From NCBI GenBank assembly GCA_018669005.1, contig JABJAL010000079.1:1-64000 (forward strand): a stretch of 64,000 bases of DNA, read 5' to 3'. Below the pieces are notes generated by a model. The model did no database searches and was not told where the DNA came from. It worked only from the letters and a program-made list of their open reading frames with translations. This document shows, one piece after another, positions 26,093-34,038 of the stretch (position 1 is its first letter; every line of letters starts with the position of its first letter). Source of the stretch: Nitrospinaceae bacterium (GTDB lineage: Bacteria > UBA8248). The position numbers were made by a program, and so were the translations under genes.

Positions 26093-26569
26093 ATGGAAAC
26101 TTTAAAAATCGCTTTGACCGGATTAATAACCCTCGCTGCTGCATCCCTATCGCCTTCTGATTTTCCCGGCAGCGTTTATTCCCAGGAAAAAAAAGGCGAC
26201 CCATCAACCCAGACAAAAAAATTGGACGCCGAAACGGCTAAAAAATATAGGGAAATTCGAATTCAGGAAACCAAGAAAAAAATTCTGAATATTTCCTCAC
26301 TCATAGAAGACATCAATAAAAAACTCAAAATCCGTACATCCGGACAGGATATTTTCACGGAAAAACGAGATCTTGAAAATCAACTCCGTGATTTAATCAC
26401 TCTTTACGCCCTGACCGACCAGGCCCTCACCGAAGCGGGACGCCTCAACAAGGAAATTCGCATCATCAAGCACAACTCAAGAAAAGGCCCGCGAGATTCA
26501 AGTCGCCTTCAACTCGCCAACTTTCTAGACGCCAGACGTCAAGAATACATCACCTTCGCAACGCGATAG
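26093..26569 (+). CDS. Exported coiled-coil protein of unknown function
   Basis: A 158-residue protein with a hydrophobic N-terminus (LKIALTGLITLAAASLS) that looks like a signal peptide, then a charged helical body rich in K, E and L (ETAKKYREIRIQETKKKI, SSLIEDINKKLK, EKRDLENQLRDL) predicting a coiled coil to about residue 135. GGAGG lies 7 bases before the ATG. No domain is recognised. It is convergent with the GNAT gene, only 17 bases away. Confidence 0.6.
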   Translation: METLKIALTGLITLAAASLSPSDFPGSVYSQEKKGDPSTQTKKLDAETAKKYREIRIQETKKKILNISSLIEDINKKLKIRTSGQDIFTEKRDLENQLRDLITLYALTDQALTEAGRLNKEIRIIKHNSRKGPRDSSRLQLANFLDARRQEYITFATR

Positions 26570-26586
26570 GCTCCAAGAGAAACGTA

Positions 26587-27393
26587 TTAATTCTCCATCT
26601 CAAAAACGCTCCATGACACATCCGCCACCCGGCGAAACCCCAAACTGCCGAAAACACGTTGCGAGGGCGTATTGCCGTCGATGATGTAGCAATAGACTGG
26701 TGCACCACGCGCTATCTGCATGGCGGCAAGCGCCGAGGCAACGGCGCGCCCCAGTTTTTGATTACGGAATTTTTCAATCGTGTGGAGCATCCCAATCGAG
26801 CCATTCGCATGAACAATCATATAGGCCGCCAACTCATCGCCAACATGAACAGCAGCGTGCGGCGCCCGTGCAATACGCTCGGTGATATAGGCGTCGCGCT
26901 CGCCATGCTGCCCCATACTCGAAACCAGAGAAATTTCATCCTCCCGAATCCTATCCATTGGCGGACCATCAACAACAGGCGTGAATTCATCTTCCGCGAG
27001 GATATAGAGGCCGCATGGGGTTTCACGAACAAGGGGGCGCCTCGATATAATGGCCTCGCGCACATCGGCTGGAAGCGCGCTCAACCTCATGACTCTTTCT
27101 TCCTGTTGAGCGTTGGGATGATAGGGTTTCTCGCCCGCCGCCTCCATTCCGAGCGCCATTTGATCCAGGTCGGCCAGATTTTCGATAATCGCCTCTGTAG
27201 TACCCAGCGTGGCGAGCCAACCTCGACCTCCGTGAACACACAGAGACGGCTGCTCGGCACTATCCACAAAAATTTGGACATCGCCATTAGACTCTGCTAT
27301 TTGCCCGCCTATTCTGTAGCTATAGGGTCGTGTCGATTCAAGAAAACCAACGAACGCCGGATCCTCTAAACTTCCTAATTGATTGAGCGCCAC
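26587..27393 (-). CDS. GNAT family N-acetyltransferase
   Basis: A 268-residue protein whose C-terminal 130 residues form a GNAT domain: AYMIVHANGSIGMLHTIEKFRNQKLGRAVASAL (broken in text) includes the acetyl-CoA pyrophosphate loop NQKLGRA, and PVYCYIIDGNTPSQRVFGSLGFRRV is the typical motif B end. The N-terminal half (PSLCVHGGRGWLATLG, DLDQMALGMEA) is unassigned and may be a degenerate second domain. GTG at 27393 was chosen because GGGAGG lies 5 bases upstream; an ATG 60 bases earlier adds a phenylalanine-rich stretch. The acceptor is unknown. Confidence 0.78.
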   Translation of the reverse strand: MALNQLGSLEDPAFVGFLESTRPYSYRIGGQIAESNGDVQIFVDSAEQPSLCVHGGRGWLATLGTTEAIIENLADLDQMALGMEAAGEKPYHPNAQQEERVMRLSALPADVREAIISRRPLVRETPCGLYILAEDEFTPVVDGPPMDRIREDEISLVSSMGQHGERDAYITERIARAPHAAVHVGDELAAYMIVHANGSIGMLHTIEKFRNQKLGRAVASALAAMQIARGAPVYCYIIDGNTPSQRVFGSLGFRRVADVSWSVFEMEN

Positions 27394-27513
27394 AAAGGCC
27401 TCCCAAAAATTCGAGCAAAAAAAAAAGACCGAAACAATACGGCTATCATACAATTTCGGGACTCGTTAGTGTATGAATAAGGAGCCGTTTTTTCATTCAT
27501 CAAGGGGGCTGAT

Positions 27514-27955
27514 GTGCGAAGCTGCAGCATCATTATCATCCCCGGGGACAATATCGGCCCCGATGCCGCTGCACAGACCCTCGTCCAGAACCCGGCCCAC
27601 TACGATGTTCTTGTAATAGAAAACCTGCTCGGGGATATTTCAAGCGACTTAGGGGGCGGAACTATCGGCGGGCTCGGAATGTGCCCGGCTGGCAACATCG
27701 GCGACGAATATTCTTATTTCGAGCCTATCCATGGCTCGGCGCCCGACATTGCCGGCAAGGGTATCCGCCAACCCGTTGAGTCAGATTTTATCGAGTGCGA
27801 TGCTTCTCAAACACATCGGAGAGGCCGCCGCAGGCCAGCGAATCGAAAATTCCGTATGGAAAGCGCTTGAGGAGGAAGACATCGTAATCGATAAACTTGG
27901 AAGGTCCTCAAAAAGAACCATATCGGCTGCCGAGGCCATCATTTCCAGACTTTAA
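27514..27955 (+). pseudogene. Decayed isopropylmalate/isocitrate dehydrogenase fragment
   Basis: The start (IIIIPGDNIGPDAA) resembles the N-terminal strand of the beta-decarboxylating dehydrogenases and then jumps directly to VQNPAHYDVLVIENLLGDISSDLGGG, the C-terminal metal and substrate region. About 170 residues of the middle are missing. The frame next breaks: one extra C at about 27765 shifts it, and the family sequence resumes in another frame as ANPLSQILSSAMLLKHIGE through to the end at 27955. The final ISAAEAIISRL is the normal C-terminus. Internal deletion plus frameshift mean no active enzyme. A functional leuB presumably lies elsewhere. Confidence 0.85.
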
Positions 27956-27995
27956 GTAGGCTTGATAATTTCACACCGAATGGCTCAAGGCACCC

Positions 27996-28703
27996 TTAGT
28001 CCCAGAAGCGATAACGAAACAAAGTCCAGATCGCCACGCCACCATCGCGCCAAGTGATCTTTTTTCCTTCCTCGTAGGTTCGGCCATAGTAGGAAATGGG
28101 CATCTCAAATACGCGCCATTTCCTGGCCTTTAAAATTTTAGCGGTTATTTCCGGCTCCACGTCAAATCGCATTGACTCGATGACCATTCCTTCGATCACT
28201 TCGCGCCGAAACATTTTGTAGCAAGTCTCCATATCGGAGAGCGTGCAGTTAAATAATATATTCGTCAAAAAAGTCAGCAGATGATTTCCCATCTTGTGCC
28301 AGAACATGTGGACCCGCTGGGGTTTTCCCCCAAAACGCGAACCGTAGACGACATCAGCCAACCCTTTTTCAATGGGCGCAAGCAGCTCGGGTAACTCGGA
28401 AGGATCGTATTCAAGATCCGCATCTTGAATGACAATCACATCCCCTTGAGCTAGCTCAAATCCGGTCGAGAGCGCCGCCCCCTTTCCCCTGTTTTCTGAA
28501 TGCAAAAGGACACGAACACCCTCTCCTTCGAGCCCGGCGAGAATCTCCCTTGTCCCGTCCACGCTTCCATCATCCACAACGATGATTTCAAGATTCAGAG
28601 GAACAGCGCGAACGCGTCCAACGATTTCAGTAATGGTATCCCGCTCGTTGAAGCAAGGAATCACAACGCTCAACAGAATTTCTTTCGTTTCGCTTGCGCC
28701 CAT
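27996..28703 (-). CDS. Family 2 glycosyltransferase (dolichyl-phosphate mannose synthase-like)
   Basis: A 235-residue GT-A glycosyltransferase: SVVIPCFNERDTI at the start, VVDDGSVDGT, then the nucleotide-sugar/metal DxD in VIQDADLEYDP near residue 95, and VYGSRF. This compact form without C-terminal membrane helices transfers a sugar from a nucleotide donor, typically to a polyprenyl phosphate. The end (ISYYGRTYEEGKKITWRDG) is typical of the DPM1-like subgroup. GGAG precedes the ATG by 5 bases. It lies 50 bases downstream of the peroxiredoxin-like selenoprotein on the same strand. Confidence 0.9.
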   Translation of the reverse strand: MGASETKEILLSVVIPCFNERDTITEIVGRVRAVPLNLEIIVVDDGSVDGTREILAGLEGEGVRVLLHSENRGKGAALSTGFELAQGDVIVIQDADLEYDPSELPELLAPIEKGLADVVYGSRFGGKPQRVHMFWHKMGNHLLTFLTNILFNCTLSDMETCYKMFRREVIEGMVIESMRFDVEPEITAKILKARKWRVFEMPISYYGRTYEEGKKITWRDGGVAIWTLFRYRFWD

Positions 28704-28753
28704 TTCGGCTCCAAAATCGATAAGAAAATGAGATGAACTACCTACAAAACAGC

Positions 28754-29308
28754 CTACCCGCTCGCTAACTCATCGACAGCCGATAAGATAACAGAGGCTC
28801 GCGCATGCTCAGATGCGTCCCGGCCCCGCCAGGCCCACGACAATTCTCCGCCCTTGTCCACCACAAATGCCCCCGGAAGGCGAAACCTATCGCCTATCGG
28901 CGCGCCCTGCCGGTTTCCTTGGGCAAAGGCCCAAAAGCCCCGCCAAATAGTGCGCGGACTTATAATCCGCCCAAGATTTCCCCGCTCCAGGCCATAAGCA
29001 TCGTAAGCATCCCCTGAGGGGTCGCCGAGACAGGTGAACGGAAAATCGAAAATACTGCACACCGACACGGCCGAGGCCCCCTCGGAGGGGCTCACGGCAA
29101 CAAGCCGAATCGACCTTTCCTCAAATTCGGTTTTATGACGGCGCAACTGCGCCATCTGCTCGCGACAGAAAATTCATCCCAAATGACGCATAAAAACGAG
29201 GACGAGTCTCGACTCCTCCCAAAATCCAGATAGAGAAGCTGACTTCCCCTCCCCATCCTCCAGCAAGACATCAGGAGCCATTTGGCCAACTCCCACCATT
29301 TTATCCAT
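28754..29308 (-). CDS. AhpC/TSA-like peroxiredoxin selenoprotein, UxxC (Sec45)
   Basis: From an ATG at 29308 the frame gives VGVGQMAPDVLLEDGEG and LVLVFMRHLG, a normal peroxiredoxin/redoxin opening, then a TGA at 29174-29176 (codon 45), then IFCREQMAQLRRHK and 135 more residues to 28754, 184 in all. The AhpC-TSA_2/PRXL2-type family has C-x-x-C here; this gene has U45-I-F-C48. Downstream VAVSPSEGASAVSVC, FTCLGDPSGDAYDAYGLERG and RLPGAFVVDKGGELSW complete the fold. Likely role is reduction of peroxides or disulfides. Two possible ribosome sites exist, for ATG 29308 or 29299. Without TGA readthrough the conserved N-terminal strand and active site would be lost. Confidence 0.83.
29140..29153 (-). 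promoter_or_regulatory. Candidate bacterial SECIS hairpin (peroxiredoxin-like gene)
   Basis: A GGCGC / GCGCC stem closes an AGUU loop whose GU is 27-28 nt after the TGA. Flanking AUG / CAU can extend it. The loop has GU, not GGU, so this is the weakest match of the four. Confidence 0.5.
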
Positions 29309-29503
29309 TCCCCAAACACCTCCCCGAACCAGAAGATCCACGGCTATTTACGTCATCATACGGCAGTGGACGCAAAACCGCCAAAAGCGGCATATCATCC
29401 ATCCCTAGAGGCGAGGCGGCTTGGCAAACGGTGTCAGCACATGCCAAAATCAACCCGCCGTCACTCATTCGAGTGACAACTATCTTTAGCTGAGGAGAGA
29501 CGT

Positions 29504-30622
29504 ATGGCAACGCAACTTCTCGAACACATGCGCGAATTATGCGCCATACCCGGTCCGCCTGGCCGCGAGGACGCTGTCCGCGATCGTATCGTGGAAATTC
29601 TCAACCCCTCTGCAGATATTCTGCGCTCAGACGCATTCGGCAATCTGATTGCACGCCACAGCGCCGTGGACACTGTTCCCCACGTTTTGATTGAGTGCCA
29701 CATGGATGAAGTGGGCCTCGTCGTAAGACAAGTCGAGCCCGGGGGCGCAGTGCGTTTTGACAAAGTGGGTCTGGTCGCAGACGCCGCCCTTCCGGGCCAG
29801 GAAATCGATCTGCTCACCGAGGATGGCAAACTCCATCGCGGAGTGGTCAACATACGAGCGGGGCACCTCCAGGCCAGGGACGGGCAAGAGCATCCCGGCG
29901 TGCAGGATATGTGGATTGACCTGGGCGGACTGGACGGCGCAGCTACCTCTGCCCTCGGCATCGGCCCCGGTACGCAAGGTGTCTTCCATAGTCCGTTCGA
30001 GGGGTTGAGCGATGGCGTATGGAAATCAAAGGCGGTGGACAATCGGGCGGGGTGCGCCCTTTGCATCGAGGCGTTCCTCAATATGAAAGCCCTTGCAAAC
30101 CGCCTCCGCCTAAGCGCCGCCTTTTGCGTTCAAGAAGAAGTTGGCGGGCGCGGGGCGTCCGTTCTATCGACCAGCCACACAATCGGCCGCCATTCCCCCG
30201 ATCTGGCCATCGTTATCGATACGGTCGGGGCCGAGGGGCCTGCGGGAGTCAACGATGCGCTCGGTGTACGCCTGGGAGAAGGACCTGTCCTAAGGCGATA
30301 CGATTTTTCGCCGGGTAGTCGTTTGGGCCACGTTCCCTCACGGGAAATGGTCGCCTGGGTGCGGCGCGCCGCCGAGAGTTCTGGCGTTGCCATACAAGAG
30401 GACGCCTATGTCGGCACCTTCACGGACGCCGCCACCTTGAGCCGCTCGCTTCCGGGCGGGCTTCCGACCGTGACGCTGAATCTTCCCCGGCGGAACGCAC
30501 ACAGCCCCTCCGAGATGTTCATGGAGTCCGACCTCAATGCTACTGCGGCCTTAATCGGCGCCCTCCTGCGCACCACGTCCGAGGGTGATTATCCGAAAAA
30601 AGGGAAAGACTACAAAGAATAA
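29504..30622 (+). CDS. M42 family metallopeptidase
   Basis: A 372-residue aminopeptidase of the M42 (glutamyl aminopeptidase / deblocking) group with two metal ions. Ligand regions are ECHMDEVGLVV (H near residue 66), AVDNRAGCAL (bridging aspartate near residue 178), the catalytic pair and ligand in CVQEEVGGRGA, DLAIVIDTVGAEG, and the final histidine in LPRRNAHSPSEM. All are present, so it should be active. GAGGAG lies 8 bases before the ATG. The MqnA/D-like gene follows after 33 bases and a VOC gene after that, on the same strand. Confidence 0.9.
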   Translation: MATQLLEHMRELCAIPGPPGREDAVRDRIVEILNPSADILRSDAFGNLIARHSAVDTVPHVLIECHMDEVGLVVRQVEPGGAVRFDKVGLVADAALPGQEIDLLTEDGKLHRGVVNIRAGHLQARDGQEHPGVQDMWIDLGGLDGAATSALGIGPGTQGVFHSPFEGLSDGVWKSKAVDNRAGCALCIEAFLNMKALANRLRLSAAFCVQEEVGGRGASVLSTSHTIGRHSPDLAIVIDTVGAEGPAGVNDALGVRLGEGPVLRRYDFSPGSRLGHVPSREMVAWVRRAAESSGVAIQEDAYVGTFTDAATLSRSLPGGLPTVTLNLPRRNAHSPSEMFMESDLNATAALIGALLRTTSEGDYPKKGKDYKE

Positions 30623-30655
30623 TCCTCCGATAGATTTATGAAAGGGAAATTTTAC

Positions 30656-31495
30656 GTGCCACAGACCATTCGAGTCGCCCATAGCCCCGACTCTGACGAC
30701 GCTTTCATGTTTCACGCCCTGGCGAATGACAAAATCGATGCGGGCGGCTATGAGTTCGTTCACGAGTTGCACGATATAGAAACACTCAACCAGGCAGCCT
30801 TCGGTGGCAAGTACGAAGTCAGCGCGGTGAGCTTTCACGGCTACTGCCACATCGCCGACAAATATGCCATTCTCCCTCACGGAGCGAGCTTCGGGGACGG
30901 CTACGGGCCGGTCATCATCACCCGGAAGCCCATGACCAAGGAGGCGCTTCGCGGGGTCGAAATCGCAGTGCCGGGCCTTCTGACGACTGCCTACCTCACA
31001 CTTCGCCTCTACCTGGGAGGCGATGAGCCCAAGCATCGTGTCGTGCATTTTGACCACATCATGGACGAGGTAAAAAGCGGCGCAGTCGAGGCCGGGCTTC
31101 TCATCCACGAGGGCCAACTCACCTACGAGGAGGAGGGCTTCCACCTTGTCGAGGATTTGGGCATATGGTGGCAAAAAGAAACGGGAGGCCCCCTTCCCTT
31201 GGGTTGCAACGTCATCAGGAAAGATCTTGGGCCCGAGTGCGTACGCGAGGTAAGCCGCGTCCTGGGCGAGAGCATCAATTATGCGCTTGAGCACAGAGAA
31301 GAGGCCTTGGACCACGCCATGGCCTACGCCCGGGATCTTCCGCGCGAGAAAGCCGATACTTTCGTTGGCATGTATGTCAACGACTGGACGCGCTCATACG
31401 GCGAGGCGGGACGTCAGGCCGTCGTCACACTTCTTGCCCGCGCAGCCGAGGCCGGAATCATCCCCAACCACACAGAACCTGAATTTGTGGACTGA
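30656..31495 (+). CDS. MqnA/MqnD-type protein
   Basis: A 279-residue protein of the periplasmic-binding-like fold used by the futalosine menaquinone enzymes MqnA and MqnD. It opens RVAHSPDSDDAFMFHALANDKI, where MqnD has a similar SP-x-x-D-x-F-x-x-x-A motif, and contains HGYCHIADKYAILPHGASFGDGYGP and PGLLTTAYLTLRLYLG typical of the family. I chose the GTG at 30656 (AAGGGA 9 bases upstream) over an ATG at 30638. No other futalosine-pathway gene is nearby, so it could be MqnD or a ligand-binding relative; the family call is more secure than the reaction. Confidence 0.8.
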   Translation: MPQTIRVAHSPDSDDAFMFHALANDKIDAGGYEFVHELHDIETLNQAAFGGKYEVSAVSFHGYCHIADKYAILPHGASFGDGYGPVIITRKPMTKEALRGVEIAVPGLLTTAYLTLRLYLGGDEPKHRVVHFDHIMDEVKSGAVEAGLLIHEGQLTYEEEGFHLVEDLGIWWQKETGGPLPLGCNVIRKDLGPECVREVSRVLGESINYALEHREEALDHAMAYARDLPREKADTFVGMYVNDWTRSYGEAGRQAVVTLLARAAEAGIIPNHTEPEFVD

Positions 31496-31523
31496 GCCAG
31501 ACAATCAGTCAGGAGGCATCATT

Positions 31524-31904
31524 ATGTTTGACGGCATTCACCATATTTCCATCGCCGTTGATGTTCTCGAGGAGGCAAGGGATTTTTATGCCGGCCTGCT
31601 CGAACTTGTGGAAATTGACCGACCGGACCTTCCCAACGCTGGCCATTGGTTCCAGGTCGGACCTGTCCAGCTTCATCTGACGGAGAAAACAACTTTAGAA
31701 AACGGCGAAAACATTCCGGGAACTGGCGCCGGAGAAACACACTTTGCTTTCAGCGGCGGCGACCTTGAATCCATGAAGGTAAGGCTTGAGGCCGTGGGTA
31801 TTTTCGTCAAAGACGGCATTAACCATAAAATCGGAATGCGTCAGCTTTTTTTCAGAGACCCCTCCAACAACTTGCTTGAGATATTCGCTCCTCTTGGCTC
31901 TTAG
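31524..31904 (+). CDS. VOC family protein
   Basis: A 126-residue glyoxalase-like protein: FDGIHHISIAVDVLEEARDFY (metal histidine), then VQLHLTE, THFAFSGGDLESMK and the closing LFFRDPSNNLLEIFAP with the glutamate ligand. Clear AGGAGG lies 8 bases before the ATG. It ends the possible M42 - MqnA/D - VOC transcript. Similar in plan to the VOC gene at 17.0 kb but not a close copy. The substrate is unknown. Confidence 0.85.
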   Translation: MFDGIHHISIAVDVLEEARDFYAGLLELVEIDRPDLPNAGHWFQVGPVQLHLTEKTTLENGENIPGTGAGETHFAFSGGDLESMKVRLEAVGIFVKDGINHKIGMRQLFFRDPSNNLLEIFAPLGS

Positions 31905-31971
31905 GAGTTAAACGGAAGATTCCCTAAACAACAAACCCCAAGGGATTTGCCATAATTTTTTACTAAATAAT

Positions 31972-31999
31972 ATATACCATCTTCGCGAATATGGTATAT
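31972..31999. repeat. Perfect inverted repeat upstream of the cytochrome c' gene
   Basis: ATATACCAT (31972-31980) and ATGGTATAT (31991-31999) are 9-base perfect arms around a 10-base centre. A third TACCAT follows at 32001-32006. It could be an operator for the gene at 32150, in a region otherwise without genes. Confidence 0.4.
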
Positions 32000-32149
32000 T
32001 TACCATGTTCTCGATAGAAAGTGTTTTAAGATTTACAAATCGGCCTCTATTGCCGAGATGTAAATTCTCAAAAAAATAAATCAGATTTGAAATGTTTAGG
32101 GGGGGGAGTAAGCGTTACTCGTTTATTCTTATGAAGGAGCGGAAGCAAA

Positions 32150-32659
32150 ATGGAGAAACTTAGATTCTGGAAGAAGTTAGCCGTCGTCGTACTTGCAACA
32201 GGCTTCATCGGAGGCTGCGTTAAGCTCAATGATGATCTAGGCCAAATATTCAAGTACAATAATCCGAAAATTGAAGCACGCAAAAAAGTTATGCGCGGCA
32301 TCGCAGGCAACATGAAACGAATCAAAATCACCATGCGGGCTGGCAGCGGCATCGGTCCCATGCGCCAGATTAAGTGGGCTGCCGAGGACATCGCAAAACT
32401 AGCGCGCAAAATACCCGGTACCTTCAAGCATCAAACCCTCGCCGGAAAAACTACGGCAACAAACAAAATATGGGGCAACTGGAGCGGGTTCACCCAAGTT
32501 GCCACGAACCTTGTCACCTCGGCAGAGGTTCTCGCTTTGGCTGCCGATGGCCAGGATATGGGCGGCGTCAAGAACAGCATCAAAACAGTCGGCGCCAATT
32601 GCGGTAAATGCCACAAAGGGTATCGCGTGAAGAAAAAGAAGAAGCGGATGAAAAAGTAG
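32150..32659 (+). CDS. Cytochrome c'-type protein with lipobox
   Basis: A 169-residue class II c-type cytochrome. The heme site C-G-K-C-H (151-155) sits near the C-terminus of a four-helix protein, as in cytochrome c' and c-556; MRGIAGNMKRIKITM and the region around WAAEDIAKLARKIPGTF fit helices 1 and 2. The N-terminus has a hydrophobic segment ending in FIGGC (C23), a lipobox, so it may be lipid-anchored, which is uncommon in this family. It ends in a very basic tail KKKKKRMKK. AAGGAG lies 10 bases before the ATG. Possible roles are NO binding or electron transfer in the periplasm. Confidence 0.85.
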   Translation: MEKLRFWKKLAVVVLATGFIGGCVKLNDDLGQIFKYNNPKIEARKKVMRGIAGNMKRIKITMRAGSGIGPMRQIKWAAEDIAKLARKIPGTFKHQTLAGKTTATNKIWGNWSGFTQVATNLVTSAEVLALAADGQDMGGVKNSIKTVGANCGKCHKGYRVKKKKKRMKK

Positions 32660-32680
32660 TATTTTTTCAAACAACTTCAA

Positions 32681-32715
32681 AAATCCCCGGCTCTCAACAG
32701 GCCGGGGATTTTTTT
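32681..32715 (+). terminator. Intrinsic terminator after the cytochrome c' gene
   Basis: A stem AAATCCCCGGC / GCCGGGGATTT (32681-32711) is followed by a T run. It lies 21 bases past the stop. Confidence 0.92.
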
Positions 32716-32867
32716 CATTTTTTTAATCATATGACTGTCTAAAATGTAAACACTTGCACTTCAAACTTTTATATATCTCTTGACTTCTTATCGGACAGCG
32801 ATAACATCTAGTCGGGCATGTTGTAGATGCCATTCCCCATGTGATATCGAATACAGAGGGCCACACT

Positions 32868-33404
32868 TTGCAGGAAAAATTTCCCACCGAATCTTTTGAA
32901 GATAGATACGAAGACGAGGCCCGTATCAATATCGATCTATCCTACGCCCTCAAATTAATGAGCGAGGCGTCAGACGCTCACAAAGAAGGCGACATCAACA
33001 AGGCTATAGAGCTTTACAAAGAGTCCATCGCGTTTTGTCCCACAGCCGATGCACATACCTACCTCGGCTGGATGTACTCTTTTCAAGATCGCTTCGAGGA
33101 AGCCATCGAGGAGTGCCACCAGGCCATCGAAATTGACCCTGATTTTGGGAATCCCTACAACGACATCGGCTCTTATCTCATGGAGTTAAAGGAGTTCGAT
33201 GAGGCGGTCGAATGGCTCGAAAAAGCCAAGAGCGCGTCGCGCTATGAATCACGGCATCTTCCCTATATGAACCTTGCGCGGCGGCACATCCTGCGGGACG
33301 AGCACGGAAAGGCCATCGGTGAATTGTACGGGGCAATCCAGAGAGCGCCCGAGGAGGCTTTCCTACAAAACCGCTTCAAAGAACTACTCTCTATGCTCAA
33401 TTAG
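32868..33404 (+). CDS. TPR repeat protein
   Basis: A 178-residue protein with about three tetratricopeptide repeats: ALKLMSEASDAHKEGDINKAIELYKESIAFCP, then TADAHTYLGWMYSFQDRFEEAIEECHQAIEIDPDFG and NPYNDIGSYLMELKEFDEAVEWLEKAK (stated in parts; W, G, Y, A and P consensus positions are kept). No signal peptide. TPR proteins mediate protein contacts; the partner is unknown. The TTG at 32868 has GAGGG 7 bases upstream; a GTG 27 bases earlier lacks a site. A palindromic terminator follows. Confidence 0.82.
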   Translation: MQEKFPTESFEDRYEDEARINIDLSYALKLMSEASDAHKEGDINKAIELYKESIAFCPTADAHTYLGWMYSFQDRFEEAIEECHQAIEIDPDFGNPYNDIGSYLMELKEFDEAVEWLEKAKSASRYESRHLPYMNLARRHILRDEHGKAIGELYGAIQRAPEEAFLQNRFKELLSMLN

Positions 33405-33424
33405 CCCACTACATGTCATTTCAC

Positions 33425-33468
33425 AAAAAAAAGCGGCCGCCCCGGGTTTTCTCCGAGTCGGCCGCTTT
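33425..33468. terminator. Bidirectional intrinsic terminator
   Basis: GCGGCCG / CGGCCGC arms (33433-33465) are flanked by eight A on the left and TTT on the right. It serves best for the minus-strand cupin gene and probably also for the TPR gene. Confidence 0.75.
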
Positions 33469-33499
33469 CATTATTAATTCAAAACATTGGCAAAATGTA

Positions 33500-33952
33500 T
33501 TAGCCGGGAATACTGTCCCTTTTATCCTCTTCCTGCCATGCCTCTTCAACATAAATCGTGCGTGCGGCATCGCGGTTCGGACAATTGCCGTAAGTGAAAA
33601 TCAACTCGGCATCCTCGGTCTCGCTCGGATTAAAGAGACCGTGAATTTCTCCCGCTGCGGCATAAACGAAGTTGCCCGTCTGAACGGTGTGCTCTTCTCT
33701 CTCCTCACCCATCCAAACGACGAGAGGCCCCTTGGCGATATAGAAAGTCGCATCACAAACATGATAGTGGCGCTGATTGCGGCCCTGTGGCGGAATGATG
33801 GTGCGGCCCATGGTTATCGTCTGCGTTCCCACGGCATGGGAATCTACACCCCAGGCGATGATCAGGGGTGGCTCGTATTTTTTGTCCACACCGATGGCCG
33901 TCGAGTCCACGACTGCCCAACGTTGTTTTTTTTCGGCTGCCTTGACGTTCAT
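33500..33952 (-). CDS. Cupin domain protein
   Basis: A 150-residue single cupin. Metal-binding motif 1 appears as GRNQRHYHVCDATFYIAKG (two histidines), motif 2 as FVYAAAGEIHGLFNPSE with its histidine; EREEHTVQTGNF lies between them. GGAGAAGG precedes the ATG. It is unlike the cupin at 16.0 kb apart from the fold. The substrate is unknown; small cupins of this type often act on organic acids or serve as sensors. Confidence 0.84.
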   Translation of the reverse strand: MNVKAAEKKQRWAVVDSTAIGVDKKYEPPLIIAWGVDSHAVGTQTITMGRTIIPPQGRNQRHYHVCDATFYIAKGPLVVWMGEEREEHTVQTGNFVYAAAGEIHGLFNPSETEDAELIFTYGNCPNRDAARTIYVEEAWQEEDKRDSIPG

Positions 33953-34038
33953 TCCTTCTCCTTTGATATCTATTGATATTTAAACGAAAAAATCACTCTC
34001 GGGTGGTGAACCTACTACGGATAGAAAAAATCGGAAAG

